DNA of 64,000 nt from Polydactylus sextarius (lineage: Eukaryota; Chordata; Actinopteri; Polynemidae): the NCBI GenBank assembly GCA_016801845.1, contig CM028906.1, forward strand, positions 14,739,001 to 14,803,000, given 5' to 3'. The position numbers were made by a program, and so were the translations under genes. Shown here in pieces: positions 1-12,415 of this stretch (the stretch's first letter is position 1; each line of letters opens with the position of its first letter). Below the pieces are notes generated by a model. It was not told the origin of the DNA. It searched no databases and was given only the letters and a program-made list of their open reading frames with translations.

Positions 1-937
1 TGGTGCTCTGTGGTAAGACCAACTGTTGTGAAAACCAGAGCAATGTTGGTTCCGTCCCAATGGTGGAACAGTGGACCAGCTCTTTAGTCTTGCAAGGATT
101 CTTGTCAGGTCATGGGAGTTTACACATGCAGTCTGAATGTATTTTGTGGAATTGGATAAGAATTAGGACAGGGTTCCTTGAGGGATCCTATAGAAGGTAC
201 TGCAGGAGTATGGGTTTCTGGGGCCGTTGATACAAGGTACCCAGTGTTTGTCTGACCAATGTGAGAGCTGTGCCTGTATACTTGGCATTAAGTCAAGCAC
301 AATTCCGGCATTGGCCTCTACCAGTTTTGCCCTTTGTCAGACGTCAGTGTCCTGCTTATGACTTACATAGAGAGGATTTCAAGCCATAGCTGTAGGAAGG
401 AATTTCTTGTTCTTGGTTTGGGGGGCCTCTGAGTGACCTCTCTGTTATTTGAATATGATGTGGTTCTGTTTGTTCCGTAAGGCTGCCACCTCCAGTGACA
501 GGCCATGGCTCTCTGGATTGGCCCATTTGGATCCTGTCATGACATTATGGTTATTTTGTGTAGTGACTGAAAGAATGAGAATATAGGTGGCCAGGCTGAG
601 TCCTGGAGATTGGGCATGGAGCTTTTGACATTTAGGTGGAGCTTTTTTATTGAAACGAACCATATGGGGTGGTTTTGGCATCAGATCATGATGGCTCCCA
701 TTTGACAGCTCCAGTTGGATTCTTTTTTTTCGCCATGACCTATCGGGAGAAAATGAGGAGAGTGGGAGGACTTTGGATAGACCCAGAACACACTGGAGAA
801 AATATATATCATCTGGCCTGATACTCCCAGGAGGAGCTAGAATGTATCCCTTGGTGAAAAGAACCCCTGGACTACCTTGCTTGGCCAGCTGCCACTGTGA
901 CTCAAACCTGGATAAGTGGTTGACAGTAGCTGGATGG
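1..937 (+). mobile_element. Decayed LINE (non-LTR retrotransposon) reverse-transcriptase and 3' end fragment
   Basis: Conceptual translation in shifting + strand frames gives pieces typical of a fish non-LTR reverse transcriptase: FRPNGGTVDQLFSLA near 50-110, then an EYGFLGPLI-like stretch near 205-230, then an ESCACILGIKS-like stretch near 263-300. The 3' part (about 770-937) resembles the usual end of these elements, with a PRTHWRKYISS-like reading at 779-815 and a terminal tggatgg. Stops, frame shifts and an internal deletion near 390-450 show it is dead. The 5' end lies before the window. The family name is not assigned; it rests on recalled fish LINE sequence. Confidence 0.7.
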
Positions 938-3830
938 AGTGTTTATATGTTTTCCTCCTGCTTGTATAGTTTGCTATATTGGATGTTATGTTTCTTTTGT
1001 AACTCAAAACATATTTGTTGGTGATTTTCAGACCTTAGGTCAAAATGCAATAATACATATACAAAACACTGCCATTGTCTGTTAAACACAAAAGAACAAA
1101 ATCAAAATGATGATATGATTGAGCAGGTATCTCTTGCATTACTGTTAAATGGCACACTGTCCCACAGTCACTGAGAAGTGTTACTGATATCCTCTAGCCT
1201 GGAGCGCTACCAGGTACTTTAATGCCTCTGATTCAGATCAGATCAAACACATAATACTTTATAACAATTTATTCCAACAGGGGCAATTCAGCAGGTGAAA
1301 GCCTGTCCTTACATAGCACAGAGACATTGTAGCACATTTTTTTCTAGAAGCCCAAAACACAATGTTGCAAAAGTAAGAACTGCTGTATGTGTTACTGTGT
1401 ACATTTTTTTCTGGAAGGAAAATTTAGAAAATATAATTTTTGAAAAATACAAATAATTACAACAGAGTATTAAGGCTACACATAAAAAAAACACTGTACA
1501 ATGACAATAAAATCTGTTCAGATTCTGACTCTACTGGAGGATCTAATAAGCAATCTAATAATGTGCACCTAATAAGACAATGAATAAATGAGTTTTAAGG
1601 TTTTTAATATCTCTTATAATCTAGTGTATCAAGTTACTTGTCTTATTCTGGAAAATCTCTATTCTTGTCAGGTAGACTCACTCTGTAAGTACAAGGCTAT
1701 ATTTTGTATGACCTGAGCGTTGTGTAATGTGTTTGTTTGTATGAGTGCGTTTGAGGATGTGCCTGTAGGGAAACTTGTAGCGTGAGGATGCAATCGTAAA
1801 CTTTATCCAGATGAAGCAAATATTATCTACAGTTTGTGCAAACTTGCACATCATATACTACTGAATTTTGCTGTGTTTTACATTGTTTATTTTTATGGTG
1901 TAACAAAGTTGGAAAGTCAGAAAAAGAATGGCACAAGTCATGACTTGGAGCTAACGTTACACAGTGGTGTCTGGAGTTAATATTAGTTTTGGCTTCCTTA
2001 TTGTCCCCTTGCGGTTTTCTACTGCAGTCTGCAGCAATAAACAGATTTTTAGATACTTAATCACGATAATGAAAAATGAATTCAAAACACGTACACTGTT
2101 CTCTTGTGTTAGGAGGGAATGTGGCTAAATTAGCCTGTTATTTTAACTTTCCATACAAACCAAAGCACAGAGGTCATATGCTTGGTGTGGTAACGCATCA
2201 CTGCTGATTACAGAGGAAACACTTCTGTCTCCTGCCACAGCTCACAGTTTGTGTGGTCCCTGATATGTCTTTCTGACACCTTTAATGTGGCATGAATAAC
2301 AACCTAGCTCTGTCCATTTGATCTTTGGCCCCTGGTGCCTCCGCAGGCTTCCATCTCATGTTTCTGAATCTGACAGTGACACCCTCAGATTGGCCTGTTA
2401 GAGAGACTCATGTCTATAAAGTTTTACAGCTGAAACTAATGAGGCAAATCAATGTTTTTTTTAAAGGTTCATCCATAATGTAGCTTGCTCTGATTCCACA
2501 TTTGTCTGATGAACATTTGAATAGTTCAGTACAGACTCATGGCAAATTTAAAGGTTACTCTTGTTTTTTTCCATTTAGGTGTTCTGTGTGCCCACACACA
2601 TTTTGCTGGCCTGCCAGTGTTTTGTCATTCCATTTTAGTACTTGTACTTACAGACACTCTACATCCTGCATGGAGAGAGTGAAGCCATGTTAAGAAGTTG
2701 CTCAATATGAAGGATTCTCAGCTCTCTTTGCGTGTGTTGTTGGGAGTTTGTTTTCCCTCTTGATTTGTCCTGTTTCACATGGCTCCAAAAACATGCTTCC
2801 AAACTGTTTGGTAGCACGGCATTCTTCACTGGGTTGGACATATAAGAGAAAGGAAGAATATTTCTCTCAGAGTTGATTTCAGGGTTGGACAAAACCATTG
2901 CAGTATCCTCAAAGCCATGTTATAAATTCATGTTAATCTCTTTCTCTCTGTCTCTGTACATTAGAATAAAAGTCAGGTAAAAAAAAATAAATGCTAAAGT
3001 AGTATCCCAAATATTTTACCATCATTACCAATAGATCTTTGAACTATTTGTTTTCTCCACCATGGCACCCACCACACATATTACGCATGTAATGTAAACC
3101 ATATTGCAAAAAATTGCTATTCTGACTCAGAAAAAGATTTTGATTCCATCTGATACCGACAACTAACTATAATATGACAAGATTTTCCCTGAACTGCAAA
3201 TGTTATCATATATCATGTAATTTGCATTTGGTTTTTTAGTCAATTTTATTCCATCAAGTCATATGTTGCATGTAATCCAAGAAGGAAAACACCGCCTCAC
3301 TTCAGTGAAATTATACAATGTTGATTACATTTGACATCCTTTGTTCAGCTTTCTTAAGGATAACATTTATCTCTGTAAAGTAGGAACACTGGACATTTCT
3401 TATGATTCGCATGTGTACATGTACATGTTGAAAAAGCCAGTTCAGAGGCACCGAAACACCCCTGAATGTGGTTACTCATTTCAGATGAATAGTGAAAGAA
3501 AGATCCCTTTATGGTGGGAATTCCATTCAGCTGCGACTTCTCTCCCTTTATACCAAGGAAGTGCATTTGAGAAGGGTGTGTGTATTTTTAAAGGGCGATC
3601 ACTGACCACACACTTCTCTGCTGGCGGTGGTGGGCCCAGCTGAGGGTAAAAATCTTGCCTGGACGATTATAGACCCAGTACTTGGTTTGCACTGCTTCCT
3701 ACTGCTCGGCTGAGCTTGCTAACACTGTAAGGTCAGAGACGATGATGAAATAATGGGAAACCCCGTTAAACCCTGTTGTTGATTTATGTGGATGATGAAT
3801 GTGCCAAATTTTGCATGAGCTTATAAAATG
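938..3830. other. No gene recognised
   Basis: AT-rich DNA with only short open frames on both strands and no convincing splice-flanked coding exon. If thsd4 has a longer isoform starting upstream of the window, this stretch is part of its intron; otherwise it is intergenic. Confidence 0.5.
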
Positions 3831-3831
3831 C

Positions 3832-4288
3832 TTTATTTCACGTTCTATTAGCATTAATGCTTTCTGATAAGCAGCACACTGCTGACTCGACGGATTTCAG
3901 CATGTGTTTTGATGTCTTGTTGTCTGCTAATAAACATGACAAATAGAATGAGGCTCCGTCTGACCTAATGCAGTGTGGAGGTCTCAGCCACGGTCTTCCT
4001 CTCTGACTGGCATGTTTCCCAGCACCCTGAGCACAGCTCAGACTCAAACTCATCAAACAACAGCTTAAGCCACTCCTCACATCTCTCCTCTGACAGCTGC
4101 ATCTGTTTTATGCATTCACCTCTGTGGTGGACAGGCAGACTTGTTAAAAGGGGGATGAGTGCTCTGATATACAGCCTGCCTGGCACAGACTGGTGGAGAT
4201 ACCTCAATCTCATCTCTGTCATGACAAGTCCCAGCTGCAGGCTCACAGGGTGTTCCCCCATCATTACCCACTGCAGATGGTTATGGAC
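3832..4288 (-). CDS. Exon-like open frame with stop and AATAAA, unidentified
   Basis: On the minus strand a frame is open from an in-frame TGA at 4289-4291 down to the TAG at 3965-3967, about 107 codons. A possible acceptor (CTGCAG, exon from 4270) opens the frame with W-V-M-M-G-E-H-P. The reading is balanced, with an amphipathic stretch RLYIRALIPLLTSL followed by EERCEEWLKLLFDEFESEL. An AATAAA lies at 3832-3837, about 128 bp past the stop, as in a terminal exon. No upstream partner exon was found and the family is not recognised. It could be the last exon of a nested or antisense gene, an old retrocopy fragment, or chance: the opposite strand is also open over much of this span. Confidence 0.3.
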
Positions 4289-6206
4289 TCATGCCAGCAG
4301 CACCTATCTTCAGTTATTGGACGTAAAGTAACAGTTATGATATGTATTCGCTGATGAAAAGTGCTGTCTTTACAATTAGTGCTTGTGATATCAGTTCTAA
4401 TCTTTAACCATGTTGGCAGAGATGTTTGAGCGACTAAGACAGCTAAAGCAAGTAAACAGTGAAGAAGAACATCATCACAGCAGTCCTTGAAAAATGACTA
4501 AAACTCCACAAGCCAAAGGGAAAACAGTACAGATTGCTAATCAATTTTTTTCAATTTTATTTATTTATTTATTTATCTTATTTAGACAAATTAATCAAAA
4601 CAATGCAGAGCTTGATAAAGTCATGATTAGTATAAAACTGAGGATTATAACAAAACAAACACAAAAGATTTGTAGCAAGATAATCTCCCTTGAAAATATG
4701 ATATTTTATCTGCCACAAATAATCATAAAATGTCACTATAAATTCATGAAACTACAAATTCATCTCTTCTACATGTTTTACTTTCTGATTTGTATTTCTC
4801 CCAGTTTCTTTAAGAATCAGTGAAAGTCAATGCAACTCTAACATTTAATAAATAATTTTCAAGAAAGAGCTCCAACTGAAAAGTTACAACTGTACGTATT
4901 TTAACATAAGAACTAAAAAACAAAATTGTGGATACCATTGTAACAACAGCACACAGCTAGTTACCTTGCTAGATGTCACCCCAGCTTTCTACCCCAACTG
5001 ATCATGTGATCATGTTCTTCCTTAGCTTATATATTGGATGGCTTGTCATGAAATTGATGATGCTTTAACTTTTCATCTAGTACCATCAATTTGTCCACTA
5101 CAGTACTTAAATGAACCAATACCTTTAAACTAATGACATTCCAATAAGCTACCGCTGTCCTTTGGCTTTAGTACTAATAAGCTAAGGTATCAGACATGGT
5201 TAATCACATGCATACTCAATGTCCACATGTTAACATTCATTGTGAGCATGTCAATAATAGCATTTAACTCAAAGCACAGCCCTACACAGCCATTAGTGTA
5301 GCTATAGACTCTTGTTCTTATTACACTCTTAAATCTAGACTTGGTCTTTTTTTTCAGGAAATATTACACAATAGATGGTACTTACTGAAATCAGTTTTTG
5401 AAAAAACTTTAGTGCCAAGAATTCCTCTTGGAGTACAATCGTGGTTTTGTCTGCAATGTAAAGAAAATAAAACAAAAATTAACTACTACAATACAGGCTT
5501 TTAAGTAATGCTCCATTAATTCTAGGAATGGAGATACTGTTTCCTTTAACTTCCCTCCTCAGGGAGTCAAAGGTCAGGTTCATCTACAGAGCACTGGTCC
5601 TGGAACGAGTAGTGATACAGTATCCTGCTTAATGACACTTGTTAGACACTTGTTGCTGTCAAGAGGGCTTAAATATGAGAATTCCACTTGGAGGACGTTT
5701 AAGACAAATGGTGGCTGAGAAGTTAAGATACGAAGGAGATGACAGATTGATGTCTTACTTTGGCCTAAACTTCCCAGATCTTGATGAGGCCTATCTCACC
5801 CCCCACACCCACACCTCACCGACCCCCACTGGCTCTCACTGGCCAATGTCAGCCTTTACTGACTCCTGGTGCGACAGGTGTAAGTCTGGTAGGTTTGAGC
5901 ACTCTGAGTTCAGGGGTTAGACACTTGTTCTGCATCGCCACACTTCTGCTAGGCTCTGCTACAGCTCATAAAGTCTTCCTTCAGGAGACTGGGGAGTGTT
6001 TAACCTTGTAAGTGGGGCCTCCTTTCAAGCTGTGAAAAAGCGTAGTGTCGGCATTTGGTTTCCCATTTGTCCCATTTGATGTGTTTCCAACACACTGGTG
6101 GTTTCTCTGCTCATATCCTGTTCTGTTGATTTCCTCTAAATTGTGGTTTTCCTTTTTTCAAAGATTCACCTCTCTTTACTCTTAAAATTTTTGCTTGTAT
6201 ACAAAA

Positions 6207-6230
6207 AACAAACAAACAAACAAACAAAAA
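6207..6230. repeat. (CAAA)n simple repeat
   Basis: About six tandem copies of a CAAA unit. Confidence 0.85.
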
Positions 6231-6725
6231 AACATGTAAATAACTATTTATATGAGTATGTGGGCAACCTTTTTGATAAATCATCTGGATTATGTTAGTA
6301 TGGTACCACACAGGAATTCAAGCCTACAGGAAGAGCAAAAGTCAAGCCGGTGCTTAGCTCTGTGTTGAACTTCAATTTCCTGATCATATTCTGGCAGCTC
6401 AGCACAACAACAACTGGGCCAGCACCCTCAACTATCAATGTCAGCAGAAATAAAGAAAGTATTTGCACAATCAGATCCATGCACTTTTCCTCTTTGCCCT
6501 AACTCAAATGAGCACCAAAAAATCTTCTCTAGACTAGCACATGTAAGGTTGTATGTAAAATGACTTTATATATTTGTAATGATTAAACACGTTTTCCTCC
6601 AATGCTGCCAGGCTGTGATAACATGTATTTTCCTCACAGTGTGCTGACTCTTATCATTAACTGACCCATGGTCATCAGGGTGTGTCCTTTGTTGTTCTGT
6701 GTGGGGACTAAGCAGATGGACCGAT

Positions 6726-6797
6726 GATGGATAGACAGACGGACGGACGGACGGATGGATGGATGGATAGATAGATGGATAGATGGATAGATGGATA
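6726..6797. repeat. Compound tetranucleotide microsatellite (GGAC/GGAT/AGAT)
   Basis: Runs of ggac, then ggat, then mixed agat/ggat units over about 70 bp. The minus-strand Ser/Tyr/Pro-rich frame over it is a by-product of the repeat. Confidence 0.9.
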
Positions 6798-9604
6798 AAA
6801 TGGACTCCTGTATATTGAGCTAGGTGGCTTTCACATTGCAGGTTGAGATGAGAACTGGTGTGCATTTCATGCAGTGAGTCCCAATGTCCGGTCATTGGGA
6901 CAGATTTATGAGGGTGTACTATACAGATACAAGGTTGTATTTTTAGCATTCAGTGGTCACAGAGTAGTTCCTCAGACAGACGGCTGTTGACAGTGATTGG
7001 CTGCTATCTGGGTGGCTGTCTTTTGAAAGGACAGTTGAGCACATTTTATGCTTCATTGGTGTGTTTGGAATGTCAGGGATCTGGATCTCTTGATGTGTGG
7101 TCAGTGCTCCTGGACTTTAGGGTCATTTGGGAATAAGAAAAGAAATGATGGTGTGTGTATGTGTGTGGGGAGGGGGAGGGGGCGGGGGTAGGGGGATTTG
7201 AGTATATGTATGTGACAACATATCTATTAGTGTGTGTGCTTGTAAATGTGTTACTAAGAGAGTGAGTCTGTGCTGTAGGTTTTCTAGTGTTCCAGGTCAA
7301 ACCCCATTGTAAATTAGACTCTTATCTGATGACATCTAACAGCTTTAGTAAACAAAGCTGCTCAGCAGGTCTATAAAGACATTAAACAACACAGGACATA
7401 GCTTGTCTATTTGTTCCCGGTCTTGTCTGTCGTGGTTTTGTGCCTCACAAAAGCCTCTTGTTGAGATCAAGTCTGTTGAGTAACCAATTGAGATTGGAGC
7501 CTATCCAGGCCACATTCTCTGCTTGCTATCAACTCTCACTCAATGAAAAAAATTAGCTGTAGCTGTTTAGGCTAAGTAGAAAACACATTTTAAGGTATTT
7601 TTTAAGACATTGTCAAAGACAACAACATATATTTTAGAATCATATCCAATCCATGTTTGAATTATCAAGACTCCACATTTAATTATTACCTCTAAGCTTT
7701 AATAGATCAAGTTCTCTACAGGTTTAAGTGGGAGCAACACAATAAAAAAACACTGGAAATACAAACATTTCTTACAAAGCTATAGACCCTGACGTGATTG
7801 TGATTTATCAGTGGTCATTGGCCAATTAAGGTCTAAGTGCTTTCTTCTTCCACTGATTCCGTGAGCCATAATACATGGTGTGATTAAACAAAAGAAAAGA
7901 AAAACATTTTAAAGGAGTTTTAAAATGTTTGATGTTGATGAAATAATCTCTGTGTTGTACAGACTGAGTCTAATGAGGGATCTTTATTAATCTGTATTAA
8001 AGACCAAGCTCATTTTTTTTAGCTTAATCCTTTCTAAAAATTGAAAATGAAGATCATGATATCTGTGCCTGTGTTGCTGTTGCTGACATTTGTGTGTTAA
8101 ATCTGTCTCTGGCAATTTCCCCAGTTCATGAAAATCTATTAACTAGCAAGTGGTAACAAGTGGTTGATCTCAGGTGTTCATGGAATTTTAAAATGATACT
8201 TAGGGAGCATTATATTATCCTTTGTTCCAGATGTGACAGTTGAAATATGAATGAAAAACATTATACACCTGATCAGAACAGGGGAAGCAGACATTGCTGA
8301 CATTTTGTCTGACACGTGAATGAAGCTGCAGAAGTGATGACTTTGTGCCACTGATGGCCATAATGTTGATTCAAACACCACAGTTAAAGATGGAAAACGA
8401 ATCACTGACATCAGCTGCTGTAGTATTTGCTTAAAATGATACCACACATGCAGTACCTGTGTAGCAGTTTCAAGATGACAGCTGGTAGGAGACCCCTGAT
8501 GTCCAACTCTTTGATATTTTATTCTGCAGATTCTGTCAGATATTTTTTGAATGAAGCAAACAGAAACAGTAGTCTGCCTCCCTCAACCACACCTTGCCCT
8601 GCCCCTCCCAGTTCAAACTCTCTCCACCTGCTTTATTCATCAACTCTCCTCCCTCCACTTCTCTCCTGCCTTTCCCAGTCAAATACATTGCTTGACGGGA
8701 GCAATCATGGGACCTACATGCCTGGCCTTGCTGACTAATATATATCCCAGATGGGTAAAATCATGTGTTTTTTCTTCCTACACTTTGGCTTTTCTCAGTT
8801 TTTACTGATCAAGTTAACAGATTAAGCTGCCTGGAGGAGGTGGATAAAAATGAGTGGAGATGTTGGGTTTGAGAATTGTTAGACATTTTGAATATGGCTG
8901 CCGAGATGGGCCAAGTTTTGTGTCCTACATCCTCTTTTCTCATCCTTCAGGGTGAGCATGTATGGAGCATGATGTAAGGTAGATTAATAACAGAGGCGTT
9001 ACAGCTGCCAGGTACAGTGTTTTCCACTGAGGCCACACCTGTTAAACTGTTTGCAGTCATAGTTCTGTTAATGAGCTTTAGATTTAAATATTCACATAAC
9101 GCCAAGAAAGGCCGGATACATGTCAGAGGATAAGGAAGGGAGCTGAATGCAGCTATTATGTGAACTTGTGTCTGCTGGACCCTGACAGTTTACAGTAATG
9201 TTGAGCCCACCTGCTGTACAGCATGACTCTGACACTCTGGTGTGTGTGGGTTGGAGACTGGAGGAATCAGGTGCTTGCAGCCAAGTTTTCTTCAGGGTTG
9301 ACCCACTTGTTAAAGGAAACAAAGACCCTGGGGTGTACTGGAGTCAGTCTGGCCCTGCCCAACCTCTAGGCGTTATGCCTCCGTAATGAGACCTGTCCAG
9401 ATCAGAGACAGATCAGGGGAGACACAGACCGTGTCTGTAGGTTTATTGTGATGGATAGGCTGCTGTGAAGGGCCATTACCCTCCTACACGTCTGCAGCTG
9501 TGCTGGGTTTTACTGGATATATTGTTGTCACTTAGTTGCTCACTGTGCACACCGTATGTGATGCTTTGTGTATGTATCTGCATATATGCTTGTTTTACTA
9601 CTAC

Positions 9605-9790
9605 ATATTTGTGGGGTCCCAAAACTGGGACCTCACTCCTGGAGTGAGACTGCTTTGTGAGGACCAAAATGATGAACCCTACAATTTAAAATTACTGTTT
9701 GAGATTTAAGTGCCTGATTTAAGGTTTATGTGAATGGTGTGATGGTTAGGTTAAGGTACAAGGGAATATATTATGTAAATGATGGTTGTG
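9605..9790. repeat. Possible dispersed repeat
   Basis: Contains ttgtggggtcccaaaactgg and a ttgtgaggaccaaaatga stretch followed by a gttaggttaagg segment, a word pattern seen in dispersed repeats of many fish genomes. Boundaries are not defined; the call rests on recall. Confidence 0.3.
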
Positions 9791-10247
9791 TGTGCGTGTG
9801 TGTCTCAGCTGACACTTTTCCAGCATAAACCAAGCCAGTCGCAGGTGTGGAGATATTTGTTTCTTGCTGCTCTTCCTTGCTCTCAGTGTCTCTGCTTGCT
9901 GTTACAAAATTTGGAGAAGGTGTCATGTATATTGTGCCAGCATGCATGTCAAAGCAAATACTTGGCAATACCTCCAGCTGACTTATTATACTGTACTTGT
10001 GAGTGCACACATAAATCTGAAGTCCCAAGCTTCACATTGAGGCCAAGGAAATCCTTTAGTCCAATAATTCAATATACAGTATAGGCTTCATGTACCATCT
10101 GTCATTCCTCTCTGTATTCGTGCTTCCTACGTAATGACTTTACTGTATTTTTGGATTGCTGTTTGCTATGTGCTATGTGCTTTATTTTTGACATCCTCCT
10201 GAAATCAAGCCTATTTTCCTCAATAGTTTTCTACATTCATGTAATTA

Positions 10248-10249
<2 letters not shown>

Positions 10250-10336
<87 letters not shown>
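10250..10336. repeat. (TA)n(TG)n compound dinucleotide repeat
   Basis: About 38 bp of alternating TA followed directly by about 48 bp of alternating GT. Confidence 0.95.
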
Positions 10337-10338
<2 letters not shown>

Positions 10339-12189
10339 ACCTGTAATCATCATCCACTTTTCCATTTATAACAAGTAATTGTGATATTTAAAGTGTGCAG
10401 TTTCCAAATCACAAAAGCTGCTTTTTTTTATTATGGTATTAATGAGAATAATTCAAGTGTAGCTAATGTCTAATTGGGACTGATTCTATGATACAGACAA
10501 ACCACACTAAACAGGTGAAGTTAACCTGTGTTTGTATTTGAAATATTATGAATAATATAAAGCATATGACTAATGTCTTGACTAATGCCATCATACGTCA
10601 TAATAATGTGAGAGAAATAGGTTGATTTTTTTCTTTAAAAAGAAAATGTAGAGTATTTAAGATGCTGAATTAAATTGCAGTGAAAAGATAACAAATAAAG
10701 GCCATTTGCAGTTAAAAGTTTTTTTGTCAAATTGTTCTGCTGTTGATTTAATTTGTAACCCACTTGATATTAAATCTATTCTTTTCTGTTGATTTTGTAT
10801 GATTTTGGCCAGTGCATCTAGTTCACTCTGATAAGAGGAGGCAAAGAAAAACAGAAAAATTATTAGGCCAAATTCCTTTCAAATCTGATGAGATTGATGC
10901 AGTGTAAAACATCAGTTTCAGCCATATTATATTCACAAGAATAGGTGACCTATCACAACCCTTGCACTGTCTTTTCAAAAATAAATTATGTCATAAATAA
11001 CAGGAAATGTATGTAGTATCAAAGTAAAATAGAGCACCATAGCATTCAAAAATTATGTCAAAACAAATGTAGATCTTTTAGTTGCAAGAAGTCAAAATCT
11101 CACCTTAAATATCTACAGGAGTTTTATTTTCGTGTCGTACCATCTTGTCCATCCATTTGTTTTGCCTCCCTCCCTCTCCTGTCCTTGTATTCCCACCATC
11201 TGCGTCCTTATGCTCGGCCCATCTGAGGCACAGCCTTTCAGTGCACATCGTAGATCGTAGTTGTGCAGCAGCCTGTTGTGGTCTCCGCGTGCCACTTCAA
11301 AACCGAAAAGTTTTCAATTATCTCATGCATATTCCATGCTTGTCTATGTACAAGTCTCTTTGTGCAGAACCAGATCCAGCCACAGTGTCCCAGATGCGCT
11401 TAGTCTGTCTATACAATTTTATGAGAAAACCAACTGTCAGATAGGAGGATGAGAAGTGTACTCCTTACTTCAGTACGTCCTGGTGAATTAGGGTTTAATG
11501 TCGTGGAAACAATGGTGGGGCAATAGCAAAACCATATGATGAGTCAGGTCTCATTGGCTGCAGCAGTTCTGCTTCCAGCATTGCAACGTGGCTTGTAATT
11601 AAGTATTGGGGTCGGAGCTCAAAGAAGAGGGTAACCAGATTTGATTGTTTTTTAAGTTACTGTTGCTGTATTTTGAGAGAGAGCAGACACTAAAACAAAA
11701 AGTATGTTTTCAATGTGGGATTATTATATGTAGTTTGTTAAACCCCGTAAGCATATTATTTACCACTTTTTTGGGTTTGTGGGGTTGTAGTACTATAAAT
11801 GAGAATGAGGCCAATCGTCTCCTTTAGTGTGTAATTCCATCATTTCTATTTGTTGGCATCCCTTGAAGATGGCATACCCACCTGCAAATTATTTGCTCAC
11901 AGTTTTAACCATAGTGGTTTTGCTTACACATTCATTTCAGACCCGCAAGAATTTCCTTCCTCTCCTACTTTTTCTGTCACATTGAAAATATTCCCCAAAA
12001 CTTCCTCTCTGACTTCCAATTTACTGTCAGCAGTAGCTGCCACACTCTCCTCTTTGCCTCCTTTCCCTCCCATCTCTCTCTCTCTCTGTCTCTCCTATTC
12101 ATTTTTTACCTCTCACTCTCCCTGCTCTAAAAAAGCTCCCGTCCCCCCCACCACCTCCTGCAGCTGCACCTCCCCCAGCTCAGTTTACA

Positions 12190-12340
12190 AGGGGAGCTCA
12201 TAGAGATCAGCTCTGTAGTGAGAGGGGTTTTTTGGCATTCTCAGAGCTACAGTGGCGAGTAAGAGGCTGACGGAAGCAGCCACTGGACTTGTGTGCAAGC
12301 TTGAGTGACTAGCTGAACATTTCTGTGGCCACATGAGAGA
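12190..12340 (+). promoter_or_regulatory. thsd4: Inferred 5' UTR/promoter side of the short thsd4 isoform
   Basis: This stretch directly precedes the signal-peptide ATG at 12341. It follows a pyrimidine-rich tract (about 12050-12180). No TATA box is obvious. An upstream ATG at 12333-12335 opens a short out-of-frame uORF (M-R-E-C-C-L-D-stop) that overlaps the main start and could lower its use. The transcription start is inferred, not seen. Confidence 0.35.
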
Positions 12341-12415
12341 ATGCTGTCTGGACTGACTCTGACTCTGCTGCTCATCTGCCTCCACATGCGTGTGCAGGGG
12401 AAGCTGCGGTCACAG
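12341..12415 (+). CDS. thsd4: thsd4 exon 1: signal-peptide exon of the short isoform
   Basis: Reads MLSGLTLTLLLICLHMRVQG then K-L-R-S-Q. It has a hydrophobic core of Leu/Thr/Ile and a likely signal-peptidase cut after about residue 20. It ends in phase 0 at CAG/gtagga, which matches the phase 0 start of the exon at 21013. Signal peptide, donor and phase together support an internal first exon giving a short secreted isoform. No transcript was seen; a chance open frame is possible but less likely. Confidence 0.65.

Larger units (their letters stand above)
4332..12180. other. No gene recognised; repeats listed separately
   Basis: Only short open frames lacking homology or convincing splice context. 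The frame at 5639-5920 (reading MRIPLGGRLRQM) looks protein-like for about 40 residues but then becomes Pro/Thr-rich low complexity, so it was not called. Confidence 0.5.

Noticed and set aside
5639..5920. Protein-like frame reading MRIPLGGRLRQMVAEKLRYE
   Set aside because: Only about 40 residues look coding; the rest is low complexity, with no homology recognised and no supporting exon structure.
6566..6949. 127-codon minus-strand open frame rich in Ser, Tyr, Pro and Ile
   Set aside because: Its repeated part is the tetranucleotide microsatellite, and it has no splice or family support.
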